Source: Falciphora oryzae (taxonomy: Eukaryota; Ascomycota; Sordariomycetes; Magnaporthales; Magnaporthaceae). From it: 64,000 nt of DNA. The translations under genes were made by a program, and so were the position numbers. Under the pieces are notes generated by a model. It was given only the letters and a program-made list of their open reading frames with translations, was not told the DNA's origin and ran no database searches. Below are positions 1-9,404 of the stretch, piece after piece. The stretch spans positions 709,135-773,134 of the forward strand of contig JNVV01000008.1 of assembly GCA_000733355.1 (NCBI GenBank), read 5' to 3'. The first letter of the stretch is position 1; the number at the start of each line of letters is the position of its first letter.

Positions 1-259
1 CAAAGTTCCTTTCGACTGACAATGGAAAGGTCAACTGCGTTCGAGCCTTACAGCCTGGCGTTCGTCGTTGGCATGAACCACCCGGGCAACATAAAACCCC
101 AGCAGGATCCCATCCGTTCTTGAACTCTGGTGTTTGATAACCAGCAGCTCGGCGCACATCTTGGACTTTATCATAGCTGCCACACACAGCCTTGCTTTTC
201 TAGACATCATTGTCTATCACTTCCCGTCTTCTACAAACCAGCCGTTTGTCCTCGCCATC
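1..259. promoter_or_regulatory. Upstream region of the methionyl-tRNA synthetase gene
   Basis: No gene is visible. The stretch leads into a start codon in good fungal context (CCATCATGG). An in-frame ATG at 134 would add 42 residues, but that extension is not rich in basic residues and does not look like a mitochondrial presequence, so it is treated as leader. Confidence 0.4.
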
Positions 260-2216
260 ATGGCCGACGAGCCGGACCACAGGCCGCACAAGCCGATTAT
301 AGGGCTGGACGTAGGCGCACATTATTCAACCTCGCGACCTGTCACTCCCCGCCCTCCCAAACCCAGCCGTCGTGTGGTCCTCCCGAAGCCCGGACGGCGC
401 AACGTCCTGATCACCAGCGCCCTGCCTTACGTCAACAACGTCCCCCATCTCGGCAACATCATCGGCTCTGTGCTTTCTGCCGACGTCTTTGCGAGATACA
501 ACAGAGCGTGTGGTGTCACCACCCTCTTTGTTGGCGGTGAGTGTCATCAGCGGCTAGCCTTTCTCTCGTACCCACAGAGGTAAATATCAGCGTATACTTA
601 CATGTCGACCCTCACAAACAGGCACGGACGAGTACGGCACCACGACCCAGACCAAGGCGATCAAGGAGAACTGCAGCCCTCAGGAGCTCTGCGACAAGTA
701 CCACAAGATCCACACCGACATATACGACTGGTTCGGGATCGACTTTGATGTTTTTGGGCGCACGACCAACAAGAAGCACGCCGGGATCGCGCAGGACATC
801 TTCCTGAAGCTCCACCGCAACGGCTTCCTCGAGGAGCGGGCGGTCCTGCAGCTCTACTGCAAGGAGCACGCCGCCTTCATCGCCGACCGCCTCGTCGAGG
901 GCGGCTGCCCTTCCTGCGGCTACCCCGACGCGCGTGGCGACCAGTGCGACCCGTGCGGGCGGCTACTGGACGCGGTGGACCTCGAGCGCCCGCGGTGCAA
1001 GCTGGACGGGTCGACGCCCGTCACCCGCGAGTCCAAGCACGTGTTCCTGGCGCTGGACAGGCTCCAGCCCGAGGTCGAGGTGTTCGTGTGCGAGGCTGCC
1101 GAGGAGGGCAAGTGGTCGGACGGCGGCAGGCGGGTCACGGCGGCGTGCCTGGCCGAGGGCCTGGTGCCGCGCAGCATCACGCGGGACATGGGCTGGGGCA
1201 CACCCGTGCCGCTGCCGGGGTACGAGGGCAAGGCCATGTACTCGTGGTTCGACGCGTGCATCGGGTACGTGTCCATCACGGCAGCCTACACGGACGCGTG
1301 GGAGAAGTGGTGGCGCAACCCGGAGGACGTGGAGTTGTACCAGTTCATGGGGAAGGACAACGTCGCCTTCCACTCGGTCGTCTTCCCGGCCTCGCAGATC
1401 GGGACGCGCGAGACGTGGACCAAGCTGCACCACCTGTCGGCGACCAACTACCTGACGTACGAGGGCGGCGCCAAGTTCTCAAAGTCGCGCGGAGTGGGAG
1501 TCTTTGGCGACTCGGCGCGCGCGACGGGCGTCAGTGCAGACGTCTGGCGCTGGTGCCTGCTCTGGCACCGGCCCGAGGGCGACTCCGACACCGAGTTCAG
1601 CTGGGACTCGCTCGTCGAGGCGAGCAACACGCTCACGGTCTACCTGGAACGCGTGGTGTTGCGGGTCGTCGACTGCGTCAACCACGCGTGCTTCGGCGGC
1701 GTCGTCCCGGACTGGCAGACGCCCAGCCCCCACGGGCGGGGACCCCCGCCGCAGTTCTGGCTCGGCGTCTTCAACAGCCTGCTGGCGCAGTACAGGGCCT
1801 ACATGGAGGCGCTGAGGGTCCGCGACGCCATGGAGGTGGCGCTGCGCATGGCAGACCAGCTGGACGTGGTGCTGCTCGAGGCGGACGTGGCGCTGCGCGG
1901 GGACGGGGCCAACGTGACCGAGGACACGACCGAGGAGGACTTTGCGGCGGACGTCGGGATGGCGGTCAACGTGGCGCACCTGGTCGCCTCGGCCGTGTCG
2001 CCGTTCATGCCCGAGACGGCGGGGCGGATCTGCGAGATGCTGAACGCGGACCCGACGCCGCACATCCCGGGGGAGTTCTGGAGGCCTTCGATCCTGGGGG
2101 AGCACGAGCACGAGATTGGGAAGCCGCGGGAGCTGTTTAGGCTCGTGCACCCGGGCATGGCGCAGGAGTGGCGGGAGCAGTTTGCGGGCGAGAGGGTGGA
2201 CGGGCCTGCGGAGTAG
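260..2216 (+). CDS. Methionyl-tRNA synthetase, cytosolic type, divergent
   Basis: Charges tRNA-Met with methionine. Two exons (260-536, 622-2216); the 85-nt intron splits a glycine codon and rejoins GTDEYG. Protein 623 aa. The class I HIGH element is PHLGN at residues 62-66, the zinc knuckle is CPSC (188-191) with CDPC (201-204), and the KMSKS loop is KFSKS at 377-381. The zinc knuckle and the 'RCKLDG' segment fit the cytosolic family rather than the short mitochondrial form. Start chosen for its context, 49 residues before the catalytic core. Odd points: the methionine-pocket segment reads WFDACIGY where the family has WFDAPIGY; 'DNVAFHSV' replaces the usual DNVPFH; and the asparagine-rich NNELLNNLGN helix expected after FSWD is replaced by unrelated residues. 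It could be a second, specialised MetRS copy. Family assignment is sure; the housekeeping role is not. Confidence 0.93.
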
Positions 2217-2382
2217 GGGGTTATTGCCGAGCATCAAGGAATGCCGTATTCCTACATGCAGACTCTATGCAGTAGCTGAGGAGGCCGGGAGATGGGCCTT
2301 TGGGGGGTACCATTGTAGATTATGGTCAGCAGTCAGGGAGGACTATCTAGGATATGGCAGGATAGCCATGCAGGGCGTGCTG

Positions 2383-2525
2383 GTATTGGTTTTCGGATGG
2401 TATTCCCATTAGCGGGGTTGTCTTACCATCAAAGGTATGGAAAATTCCTGCTTGGGGACTATTGAGTAGACTGGTAGTCGGGTTAGTATTGGTTCTTGGA
2501 TGGTATTCACACTAGCGGGGGTGTC
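2383..2525 (+). repeat. Diverged direct repeat, two 40-bp copies
   Basis: Copy 1 is 2383-2422 and copy 2 is 2486-2525. Each begins GTATTGGTT, contains GGATGGTATTC and ends in TAGCGGGG plus TGTC. I count 35 of 40 identical positions. The 103-nt offset suggests an old tandem duplication just past the MetRS stop. Confidence 0.7.
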
Positions 2526-2730
2526 TGGGGTTGCTGCCGCCAAGATGGATTTGAGCATTAGCACATCGTGTCTCACGAGGATTTTATTTTTACTCTGCCG
2601 GCATCGACCAAGCGGTTAGAATTGGATGGATAGCATGTCCAAGGGGCGAGAAAGGTCAGGAATTAGACAAACAGACAAACAAAGGTTGATAAGGGTGGAA
2701 AAGGGAAAAGACCAGAAGTGAAAATGAAAG

Positions 2731-2802
2731 AACATAATACGACACCGAAGATTCCCCGTGATCGATCATCCACCTAGTGGTAGTTCGGGCCTCGCCCCGA
2801 CG
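2731..2802 (-). pseudogene. 5S rRNA relic (3' part only)
   Basis: Read on the plus strand this segment follows the same order of blocks as the intact 5S gene at 5469-5588: an AACATA start, ACACCGA-GATTCCCC, then CCACCTAG and TAGTTCGG, with small insertions and substitutions. The 5' half of the RNA and its ACATACGACC end are missing. A 20-base T run abuts it at 2806. It is a non-functional copy by inference; no expression claim is made. Confidence 0.6.
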
Positions 2803-3420
2803 GAGTTTTTTTTTTTTTTTTTTTTCTTCTTCCCTTCCTACAGCTGAGTGCGGAGCAGGGATTCTAACCTGATAGAAACATGTTCGCTTCCTCAGATAGT
2901 CGTTGAGGACTTTATTGTCTGTATGGGCCCCTCATCACATACAGGCCGTCATAGACTTTGTAGCGTAGGATAGCTAATTCTGAACCGATACCGTCGGCTC
3001 TGCCTTCGCTTGACTGTGTGGAAGCATGACGGTCCGACGAATGTGTATGCCAACAGAGCAAGGCCCCGGATCTCAGCCCCAAAGTGTTCCAGATGCATCT
3101 AAACCCGCGCTAGATCGCGATGGCCAAGAGGTCTGCATAATAGGTACCCACCTAGCCGCACATCACTGGTCCTCTGCTTAATGCTTCTGCCACAGCCAGG
3201 GCTAGAAGTCGCCGGCGCCAACAGCCCAGCCAGTACCAACGTGCATGCCAAGGTGGGGTATCACTGCGCCTCGCGACCGGATCAGCAGCTCCCGTAGGAC
3301 GTGGATTGGGGCAGCAAAACCGACCTTCCCGCCCCGTCGGGTGTTCTAAGGCTCTTACTCTTACACAGCACTGCCCAACTGCTGAACACGTCTGCGCAAG
3401 CTCTTGCTTCAACACCCAAG

Positions 3421-5390
3421 ATGAGAGCCGAAAGTCACAGCCCGTTGCGCCATCCTGGCCTAGGAGCGACAGTGAACACAGATACGGTCTACCTGAATCC
3501 CAGCTCGATGGGCGTGAGTGCACAGTTTCCCAACTCGGAATGCTTCTTCCAGCTGCGTTCACGCGCCGTGGATGTTCCATCGCTCACAAACGCTGCTAAC
3601 ACCTTCTGCTCGACAGGAGGGACACGAGCCGTATACCGATGGCAGATTCTACCCCGTCCACCTTGGCGACGTCCTCGATGATCGTTATCACGTCTTTCGC
3701 AAGTTAGGGGCGGGCAGCCAGTGCACCGTATGGTTGGCTCGAGACAAAAGGTAACAAGTTTCAACCCCAGCAGCCTGCTACTACTTATTGATCTGCTTCA
3801 AACAGATCGGAAAAGCGACGCTACGTGGCCCTCAAGGTCTTCTCCATAGAGGACAGCCAAGCCATGCGGCGGGTAAGGGCGCATTTAGCCCCTGGAGTCG
3901 ACGACGACAACCACCCGGGCCGGCGCAACGTCGAGCTTGCCTCCGAGGGGTTCGAAGTCGACGGGCCCAGCGGTGGTAGATATTACGTTGGCGCCGTGGA
4001 ACCTCTCGGCCGTCCGCTGGCCGTCGTCCTCGCGACCGCAGAAGAGCGACGGCGCCGGCTCAACGGTGCGCCAGGGCAGCCAACAAGGCCTGTCCAGGGC
4101 GACGGCTGGTCGGCTGTCGCCGCAAAGAGGGCTTGCTACCAGATCCTCCTGGGACTGGACTACCTGCATAGCCGGCGTGTGGCGCATCGGGACGTGCGAC
4201 CTGTCAACATGTGCCTTGCTCTGAGCGAGGCTCTCGAGGCGCTGGACGAGAACACGATACAGAGGTCTGTCTGGCCGGGTTCCAGCCAAGCGACCAAGTC
4301 GGAGCCAGATTCGGAGGAAGCCGGCAGCGCCGCGAAGGCCGCCGTCGAGAACGAGCCCGCGCAAGAACAACAAGACGGCACAACCGAGGCGGGAGATGAG
4401 GACGAGGGCGCCGGAGAGGATTCCGAACGCGAATCCGACGCCGACACGGCCTCTACCCGCTCCAGCGCATTGCCCCCTCATATCGCAGAGCTGCGTCGGC
4501 GCTGGAGGGCGCAGGCCGAGTCGCGGGAGATATGCAGGGACCTCGACGCACAACAATGGGCCGCGTTCCGCTCTGACCACCCGGGCGACCCCCTCGCGGA
4601 ACCGCACTCTGCGGAATGGAACAAGGCCAACTTCCTCCTCTCGGCGTCCCGGATCGAGCTCCTTCACCGGGCCGATCGTCAACCTTCCCAGCCCGGCGAG
4701 ATCCGATACACCGTCCACCCCATCCCTGTCGACCTGGGGGACGATGTAAAACTTTTCGAGGCCGGGCAGCAGCAGTTACGCCTCGTGCTCGTGAATCTGG
4801 GCTCCGCATGCTCCTTCGACGAGTGCCCGATCCGGGAGGACCCCTTCAACCACCCCGACTACAGCCCGCCCGAGCTGCTCATACGGCGGCGGCCGTACAC
4901 GCACCGGGCCGACATCTGGTCCATGGGCATCGCCTTCTGGCACACTGTGATGCTGGAGCCCCTAGTCTGGAGCCAGGGGCGGCGGCGGCCGCGGGACGAG
5001 GAGGAGGGACCTTGGTCCGAGAGCCATCTCATGCGCGACCTGGCGCAGCGCCTGGGGCCCGTCCCCGCCGAGCTGCGGGCCGCGTGGCCGACGGCGGACA
5101 GGTGGGTGGACGCCGACGGCAACGCGCGGTCGCTGGTGAGCCTCGGGGACCTGACGCAGGAGGAGGAGGACGAGCTGGAGGACCTGGAGCACCGCTTTAA
5201 CTATGGCGACATCTGGCAGCGGGCCCGGTCGCAGAAGCCGTGTGACATGTCGGATGGCGACCTGGAGCAGTTCGTGTCGCTGGTGCAGTCCATGTTGCAG
5301 TGGAAAGCCGGGGACAGGCCTTCGACTGCTGAACTGCTGAGGCACGAGTGGTTCAAGGAGCTGAGGGAGAAGCAGGGAACACCTAGTTGA
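3421..5390 (+). CDS. SRPK-type serine/threonine protein kinase homologue, probably catalytically impaired
   Basis: Three exons (3421-3513, 3617-3750, 3806-5390) give 603 aa. Intron 1 has donor GTGAGT and a GCTAAC branch site; intron 2 is 55 nt. The 'YPVHLGDVLDDRY' lead-in and split kinase domain are typical of fungal SR-protein kinases. Glycine loop LGAGSQCTVW at about 61-70, VAIK-type lysine K86 in 'VALKVFS', catalytic loop HRDVRPVN at 203-210, then a long acidic spacer of about 90 residues, and the P+1 region SPPE. Two substitutions stand out: the HRDxK lysine is arginine, and the DFG-equivalent triplet is NLG (N406), so the metal-binding aspartate is absent. The fold is kept, but canonical phosphotransfer is doubtful. 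Alternative: a pseudokinase scaffold. The start is the first ATG in frame with the spliced exon 2; an additional 5' exon cannot be excluded. Confidence 0.85.
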
Positions 5391-5453
5391 AGAGGCGATA
5401 GCGGACGCGATCCCGTGTAAGCATTAGGTGTTATCTCTCTCTATGTTGGTTAG

Positions 5454-5468
5454 AAAAAAATTCCAAAA
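5454..5468 (-). terminator. Pol III terminator of the 5S gene
   Basis: On the 5S sense strand the gene runs into T4 beyond its final TT, then GGAA, then T7. Two closely spaced oligo-T tracts are a typical main and backup Pol III stop. Confidence 0.7.
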
Positions 5469-5588
5469 AACATACAACACCGAGGATTCCCCAGTGGTCA
5501 CCCACCTGAGTACTAGTTCGGCCCTCACTGGTTTGACTAGGGGAGAGCGGACGGGATCCCGTATATTCCAGTGGGTATGGTCGTATGT
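5469..5588 (-). rRNA. 5S ribosomal RNA
   Basis: The minus strand starts ACATACGACCATACCCACTG and ends GGTGTTGTATGTT, with the internal blocks GGGATCCCGTCCGCTCTCCC and GGTGGGTGACCAC, matching ascomycete 5S rRNA as I know it from Neurospora. Length is 120 nt. T runs directly follow on the sense strand (plus-strand A runs at 5465-5470 and 5454-5460), as expected of RNA polymerase III termination. It stands alone between the 3' ends of the kinase and SF3b4 genes, a dispersed 5S locus rather than part of the rDNA array. Confidence 0.93.
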
Positions 5589-6350
5589 GGCAGATACACG
5601 TCACTTGCATGCTTAAAAGGGGATCCTCAACAGCCAACACCTTGAGACGAGGATAGTACTAGTGACAGGCGGGGTGGGGTGTCACTCCCTGACGGGAACA
5701 TTTTATTTTCATCGCTCAGGGTCTTTAGCCCATCCTGCGCTCAATCCAAGCAGCATGAAAGAAAATCCCTTTCATCGGGGTATATATGCATATATCAATC
5801 GCTTGCCACCGACTCCTCCTACTCACCGGTTTTCTCGGCCATCTGCAAATATATAAGCTCAATCCTCGCAGTGATTGAGGTGACTTGCTGCCAAATTATT
5901 CCTCGCCGACCCCTGTCCACCACCCGGGCCCGTCCTTGGGCCAAAACAAAGACCCGCGGCACGACCAGCATCCCCATTCCCAACTTGTTCCGTAGGCGTC
6001 ACGGTTTGACTTTTGCGTAGCTTGTAGCCTTGTCGGGCCGTGTAGATAGGCAAGAGCAGGATTTTAATCAGGACAAGCAAGGTATCCCCTCCTTCCGCCG
6101 TCCAGGGACTGAGGTTGCCAACAGCGTGACTGCCTCTTCGGAACAGAACAGTAGGGGGCTGAATTTTCGCGCGAAAGTTGCATTGGCTTTTCGTAGCCAA
6201 CGCCTAAGCTCCCGCCGCTGAGCCATGGCTTAGGTGACAGGTGCTACGCCACGGGACCATAGCCATTGCGATATCGACTGGCTTGATTGCCAGCATTGTC
6301 GCGGTGGCTTGCTCGTAGGCCCCAAATTCTGAATGCCAAAAACAAAGCTC
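5589..6350. other. Spacer between the 5S gene and the SF3b4 3' end
   Basis: No gene is supported. It holds the 5S upstream flank, an AT-rich patch around 5780-5800 (tatatatgcatatat) and the probable 3' untranslated region of the minus-strand splicing gene. Confidence 0.4.
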
Positions 6351-7676
6351 TCAATGACGCACGGGGAAGCCCGGCGGGGGAGGAGGCCCGCCAGGCGGCG
6401 CACCCATACCCCCGGGAGGAGGCATAAACCCAGCGGGTAGAGGCATAGGCGGGCCACCGTTCGGAGGGCCAAATCCGGGAGGCGGTGCGAACCCCTGGGG
6501 TGGTGCGCCAGGAGGACCGCCGCGGAAGCCACCAGCTCCGCCGGGGGGCCCGCCGCCGGGGTGGAAGTCGTTGGGTGGCAGGCCGAAGGCCCCGTGGCTT
6601 GGCGGCGGACGGGCGGGTAGGCCCGAGGGCCCAGGACCGCCGAGACCCATGGGCGGAGGCATGGGTGGGCCGCCACCCATGCGGCCACCACCGCCAGGGC
6701 CTCCCGGGGGCCCCATGTGGTGATGGGGAGCGCCGTGGTGGGGGTGGTGGTGGTTGTTGTGGTGGTGCGGGGGACCTCCGAAGCCGGGAGGCGGGCCGCC
6801 GCGGGGAGGCATGGGGCCTCCGTGGGCGGTGAGTGGTGGGGGAGCGAAGCCTTGAGGGATGCCTCCTGGCGGACCCATGGGCGGAGGGCCGCCTGGGCCA
6901 GTTGGCACGCCGCCGGGTCGGCCGGGGTTGCCAGACTCAAAGCCTGGAGGTGCGCCAGCAGGGCCTTCAGGGCCGGCCGAGGCTGGGCCGGTAGGGGTTG
7001 CTGGGGTCGTCGGGGGTGGTGGTGCGGTCATGAGGAAGGCGGGTGGCAGGGGTTGTTGCTCGGGGACGATGTTGTGCTTCTTGCCCTCGGCGGCCAGCTT
7101 GCGCTCGGCAGCGTCGCCGTGGCGCTCGCCCTTGCCGTCCTTCTTGTAGGCGTACTCGACGGTGATTTGCTTGCTCAGCAGGTACTGGCCGTTCATGGTG
7201 TCGCGTGCCTGGTCGCTCGCCTCGAAGCTGTCAAAGTTCACGAAGCCGTAGCCCTTGGAGATATTATTGGCGTCGCGAACAACGTTTGGTGGCGTGACGA
7301 GCTGGCCGAAGCGGCTGAAGGTGTCGAATAGGATCTTCTCGTCGACCTGGGTGTCGAGGTTGTTGACGAAGAGCTCGGCGCCTATTTCGGCGGCGCGCTG
7401 CTTGTCGGCGCTGGCCTTGTTGACGCGGATGACCTTTCCGTAGACGCGGATTCCGTTGAGAGCGCGCGCTGCGTAGTCGGCCGACTCGGGCGAGTCGAAC
7501 TCGACGAAGCCGTAGCCCTGGTGCGTGCGCGAGACACGATCCATGGGCATGTGCAGGTTGACCACAGGCCCCATCTGCGTCATCATCTCCCACATGAGCG
7601 CCTCGCCGAAGCGCTCGTCCAGGTTTCCCACATAAATGGTCGCCTCCTTATTCTGCTCCCAATGCCGGTTCGCCAT
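6351..7676 (-). CDS. Splicing factor 3b subunit 4 (SF3b4/Hsh49-like)
   Basis: A component of the SF3b complex of U2 snRNP that helps tether U2 to pre-mRNA near the branch site. Single exon, 441 aa. The N terminus NRHWEQNKEATIYVGNLDER is the family hallmark. RRM1 has RNP2 IYVGNL and RNP1 GYGFVEF; RRM2 has LFVNNL and KGYGFVNF. After about residue 220 the protein becomes a Pro/Gly/His-rich tail with a histidine cluster, as in other SF3b4 proteins. Start set at the MANRH methionine, by family comparison; the frame is open for 30 more codons upstream, which look like leader. It lies head to head with TOM7 across about 690 nt. Confidence 0.94.
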   Translation of the reverse strand: MANRHWEQNKEATIYVGNLDERFGEALMWEMMTQMGPVVNLHMPMDRVSRTHQGYGFVEFDSPESADYAARALNGIRVYGKVIRVNKASADKQRAAEIGAELFVNNLDTQVDEKILFDTFSRFGQLVTPPNVVRDANNISKGYGFVNFDSFEASDQARDTMNGQYLLSKQITVEYAYKKDGKGERHGDAAERKLAAEGKKHNIVPEQQPLPPAFLMTAPPPPTTPATPTGPASAGPEGPAGAPPGFESGNPGRPGGVPTGPGGPPPMGPPGGIPQGFAPPPLTAHGGPMPPRGGPPPGFGGPPHHHNNHHHPHHGAPHHHMGPPGGPGGGGRMGGGPPMPPPMGLGGPGPSGLPARPPPSHGAFGLPPNDFHPGGGPPGGAGGFRGGPPGAPPQGFAPPPGFGPPNGGPPMPLPAGFMPPPGGMGAPPGGPPPPPGFPVRH

Positions 7677-8368
7677 CTTGGCGGCTCTTTTCGGGGGTTG
7701 TGTCGCCTCGGAGTAGGAGCAGAAACCGATGCCCTCGGCAAATCGAGTCTCGATGTCGGCGCGCACAAAAGACCAAGGCGGGCTCTCGAGGGCGAACGCA
7801 ACTGGACTTCCTGAACCTCTGCCTGTTATGCGCTACTATGTAATATGCAGGTAGGCAGAGTCGTGTGGCGTGTGCGCAGAGTTCGATGTCCGTCGCCGGG
7901 GATGGGATCGATCCTGCGGACCGAGATGTGGTGATGGAAAGCCTGTCGCGTTTTCTGCGGCGAATTTTTGGCTCAATTGATGTGACGCGAGGTTGGGAGC
8001 TCGACAGGGTGCGTTTAAACTGAGCTACGGCGTGAGTCTAGCGACCGACTCCAGCCAAAATTTCCAGGCCGCTCCCCAGAATCCAGCCAAGCTCCCACCC
8101 TGGGGCGGTTCTAGCTCGAGGCCCACTTTATCGTGTGCCTGCCGCCGCAGCGCCAGGCTGTCTCCACCTTTTGCGGTCAAAAATTACGATTTTGATAATT
8201 GAGCTTCATCTGGGCTGCTATCGTCACCATCATCCCCCTCGCCAGCGACATTTCGAGCAGCCGACCAACCATTTACTCAAGGTGAAGCACCTCCAGACGA
8301 GCCCCCGTCGAACCTATTGCTGACGCGCGGAGCTCTGCTAGTATCGACACCAGACACCCTCGCTACAT
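7677..8368. promoter_or_regulatory. Divergent promoter region of SF3b4 and TOM7
   Basis: No coding gene is seen. The spacer feeds the minus-strand splicing gene on one side and the plus-strand TOM7 microgene on the other. No individual factor site can be assigned with confidence. Confidence 0.45.
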
Positions 8369-8783
8369 ATGTTCAAAATGCTCGCCCTTTCCGAGGAGTC
8401 CAAGGTCCGTCGCAATCCCTAGCATACTACGAAAGGGTCTCCTGGGACGGGACAGCACGCTCACACGATTGCTACGCACAGGAGCGCATCGGCAAGCTCA
8501 TCGATGTTTCGCGCGTCGTCATCCACTACGGCTACCTGCCCCTGATCCTCTACCTCGGTACGACGGGAACCCCTCCCCGCTCTCTACACTGGCGGGGATA
8601 TCGCCGTGAGATGGCGCCGACGCGCAATCCGGCCCGACCTAACACGTTATATCTACCGCTAGGTTATACTCGGAGCGAGCCCCGACCGTCGGTCATCAAG
8701 TACGTTCAACGAGACCTCTTCTCGACCGCACCCGGCGCAACATTGCTAACAGACCCGGCAGGCTTCTTTCGCCCCTCGCATAA
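8369..8783 (+). CDS. TOM7: Mitochondrial import receptor subunit Tom7
   Basis: Tom7 is a small tail-anchored subunit that tunes assembly of the outer-membrane TOM complex. Four exons were assembled by hand: 8369-8404, 8482-8557, 8663-8699, 8762-8783, giving 56 aa. The product contains [17 protein letters not shown], the transmembrane stretch [16 protein letters not shown], and the family C terminus IKLLSPLA followed by TAA. The last intron has donor GTACGT and a GCTAAC branch site; its removal is what creates the correct ending. The first intron begins GTCCGT, a weak donor. Start could be M1 or M4. No exon is long enough to stand out as an ORF, so the gene is easily missed. Same strand as the mitochondrial carrier downstream. 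Confidence 0.93.
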
Positions 8784-9404
8784 ACGGCACGATACGACAT
8801 GGCTTGGGGAGGGGAGGCTCGTATTATAGAGCAGGCCCTGGTGGGGTATGACATGGATGGACAGGATACTTTGGAGGCACCCATTAAAATGGTCCTCGTG
8901 ATATTTCGCCGCGGACACGGCGGGGCATCTTCTGAGCAAGAACGACTTGAGGCTAGATACCCATTGAAGACAATTGTACGATACGAGTAATAAAATGTCT
9001 ACTCTTATGCGAGGGAGTTAGAGGCGGCGAACTGTCACGTGAACTCTGCGTAAAGTGAGGTGCCGCGAGCTGCAATGCAGACGGCCGAGCCTCGCAAAAG
9101 AAAACAAAGCTCCGTCGACGGGTCTCGCTGCATCAGGGCTGGCTGTGGTAAATGGTCGGTATTCAATCGGGATGTTCGGATGTGGTTGTCGATAAGCCAG
9201 GGGCGATCAAATGTGGGCGATGACGGAGAAGTTTTTCTCCAGTATAAGGACGATGACGAAAATTGAGGCTCTGCAATGCGGCTCAAGCTTCTCCCATCCA
9301 CATCTCAACATCAAAATCCGAGACCGGCGCCGGTGCACTCTTGTACCGAAATACAATGGCCTGAGGAGGGGCCCTTGGAGAAAAGATATAGCCTCTCCTT
9401 TTTG
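8784..9404. promoter_or_regulatory. Spacer between TOM7 and the mitochondrial carrier
   Basis: No gene is supported. It holds the TOM7 3' end and the carrier leader. An ATG at 9276, in frame with the carrier, would add 43 residues; the added segment is not carrier-like. Confidence 0.4.

Larger units (their letters stand above)
2217..3420. other. Gene-free spacer with a diverged 40-bp repeat, a 5S relic and a poly(T) run
   Basis: No coding gene is supported here. The stretch holds two 40-bp repeat copies (2383-2422 and 2486-2525), a decayed 5S rRNA fragment (2731-2802) and a run of 20 T (2806-2825). The remainder up to the kinase start shows only short frames without homology I recognise. Confidence 0.5.

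Noticed and set aside
944..2140. Long open frame of about 398 codons overlapping the MetRS gene
   Set aside because: Arg/Gly/Ala-rich shadow of a GC-biased gene; the MetRS frame holds all motifs.
2850..2960. B-box-like GGTTAGAATCCC on the minus strand
   Set aside because: No A box, acceptor stem or anticodon arm could be fitted; not a tRNA.
7677..7766. Upstream extension of SF3b4 by 30 residues
   Set aside because: Does not match the family N terminus; the MANRHWEQ start does.
9276..9404. 43-residue N-terminal extension of the mitochondrial carrier
   Set aside because: Carriers of this family start shortly before the first helix; the extension is compositionally odd leader.
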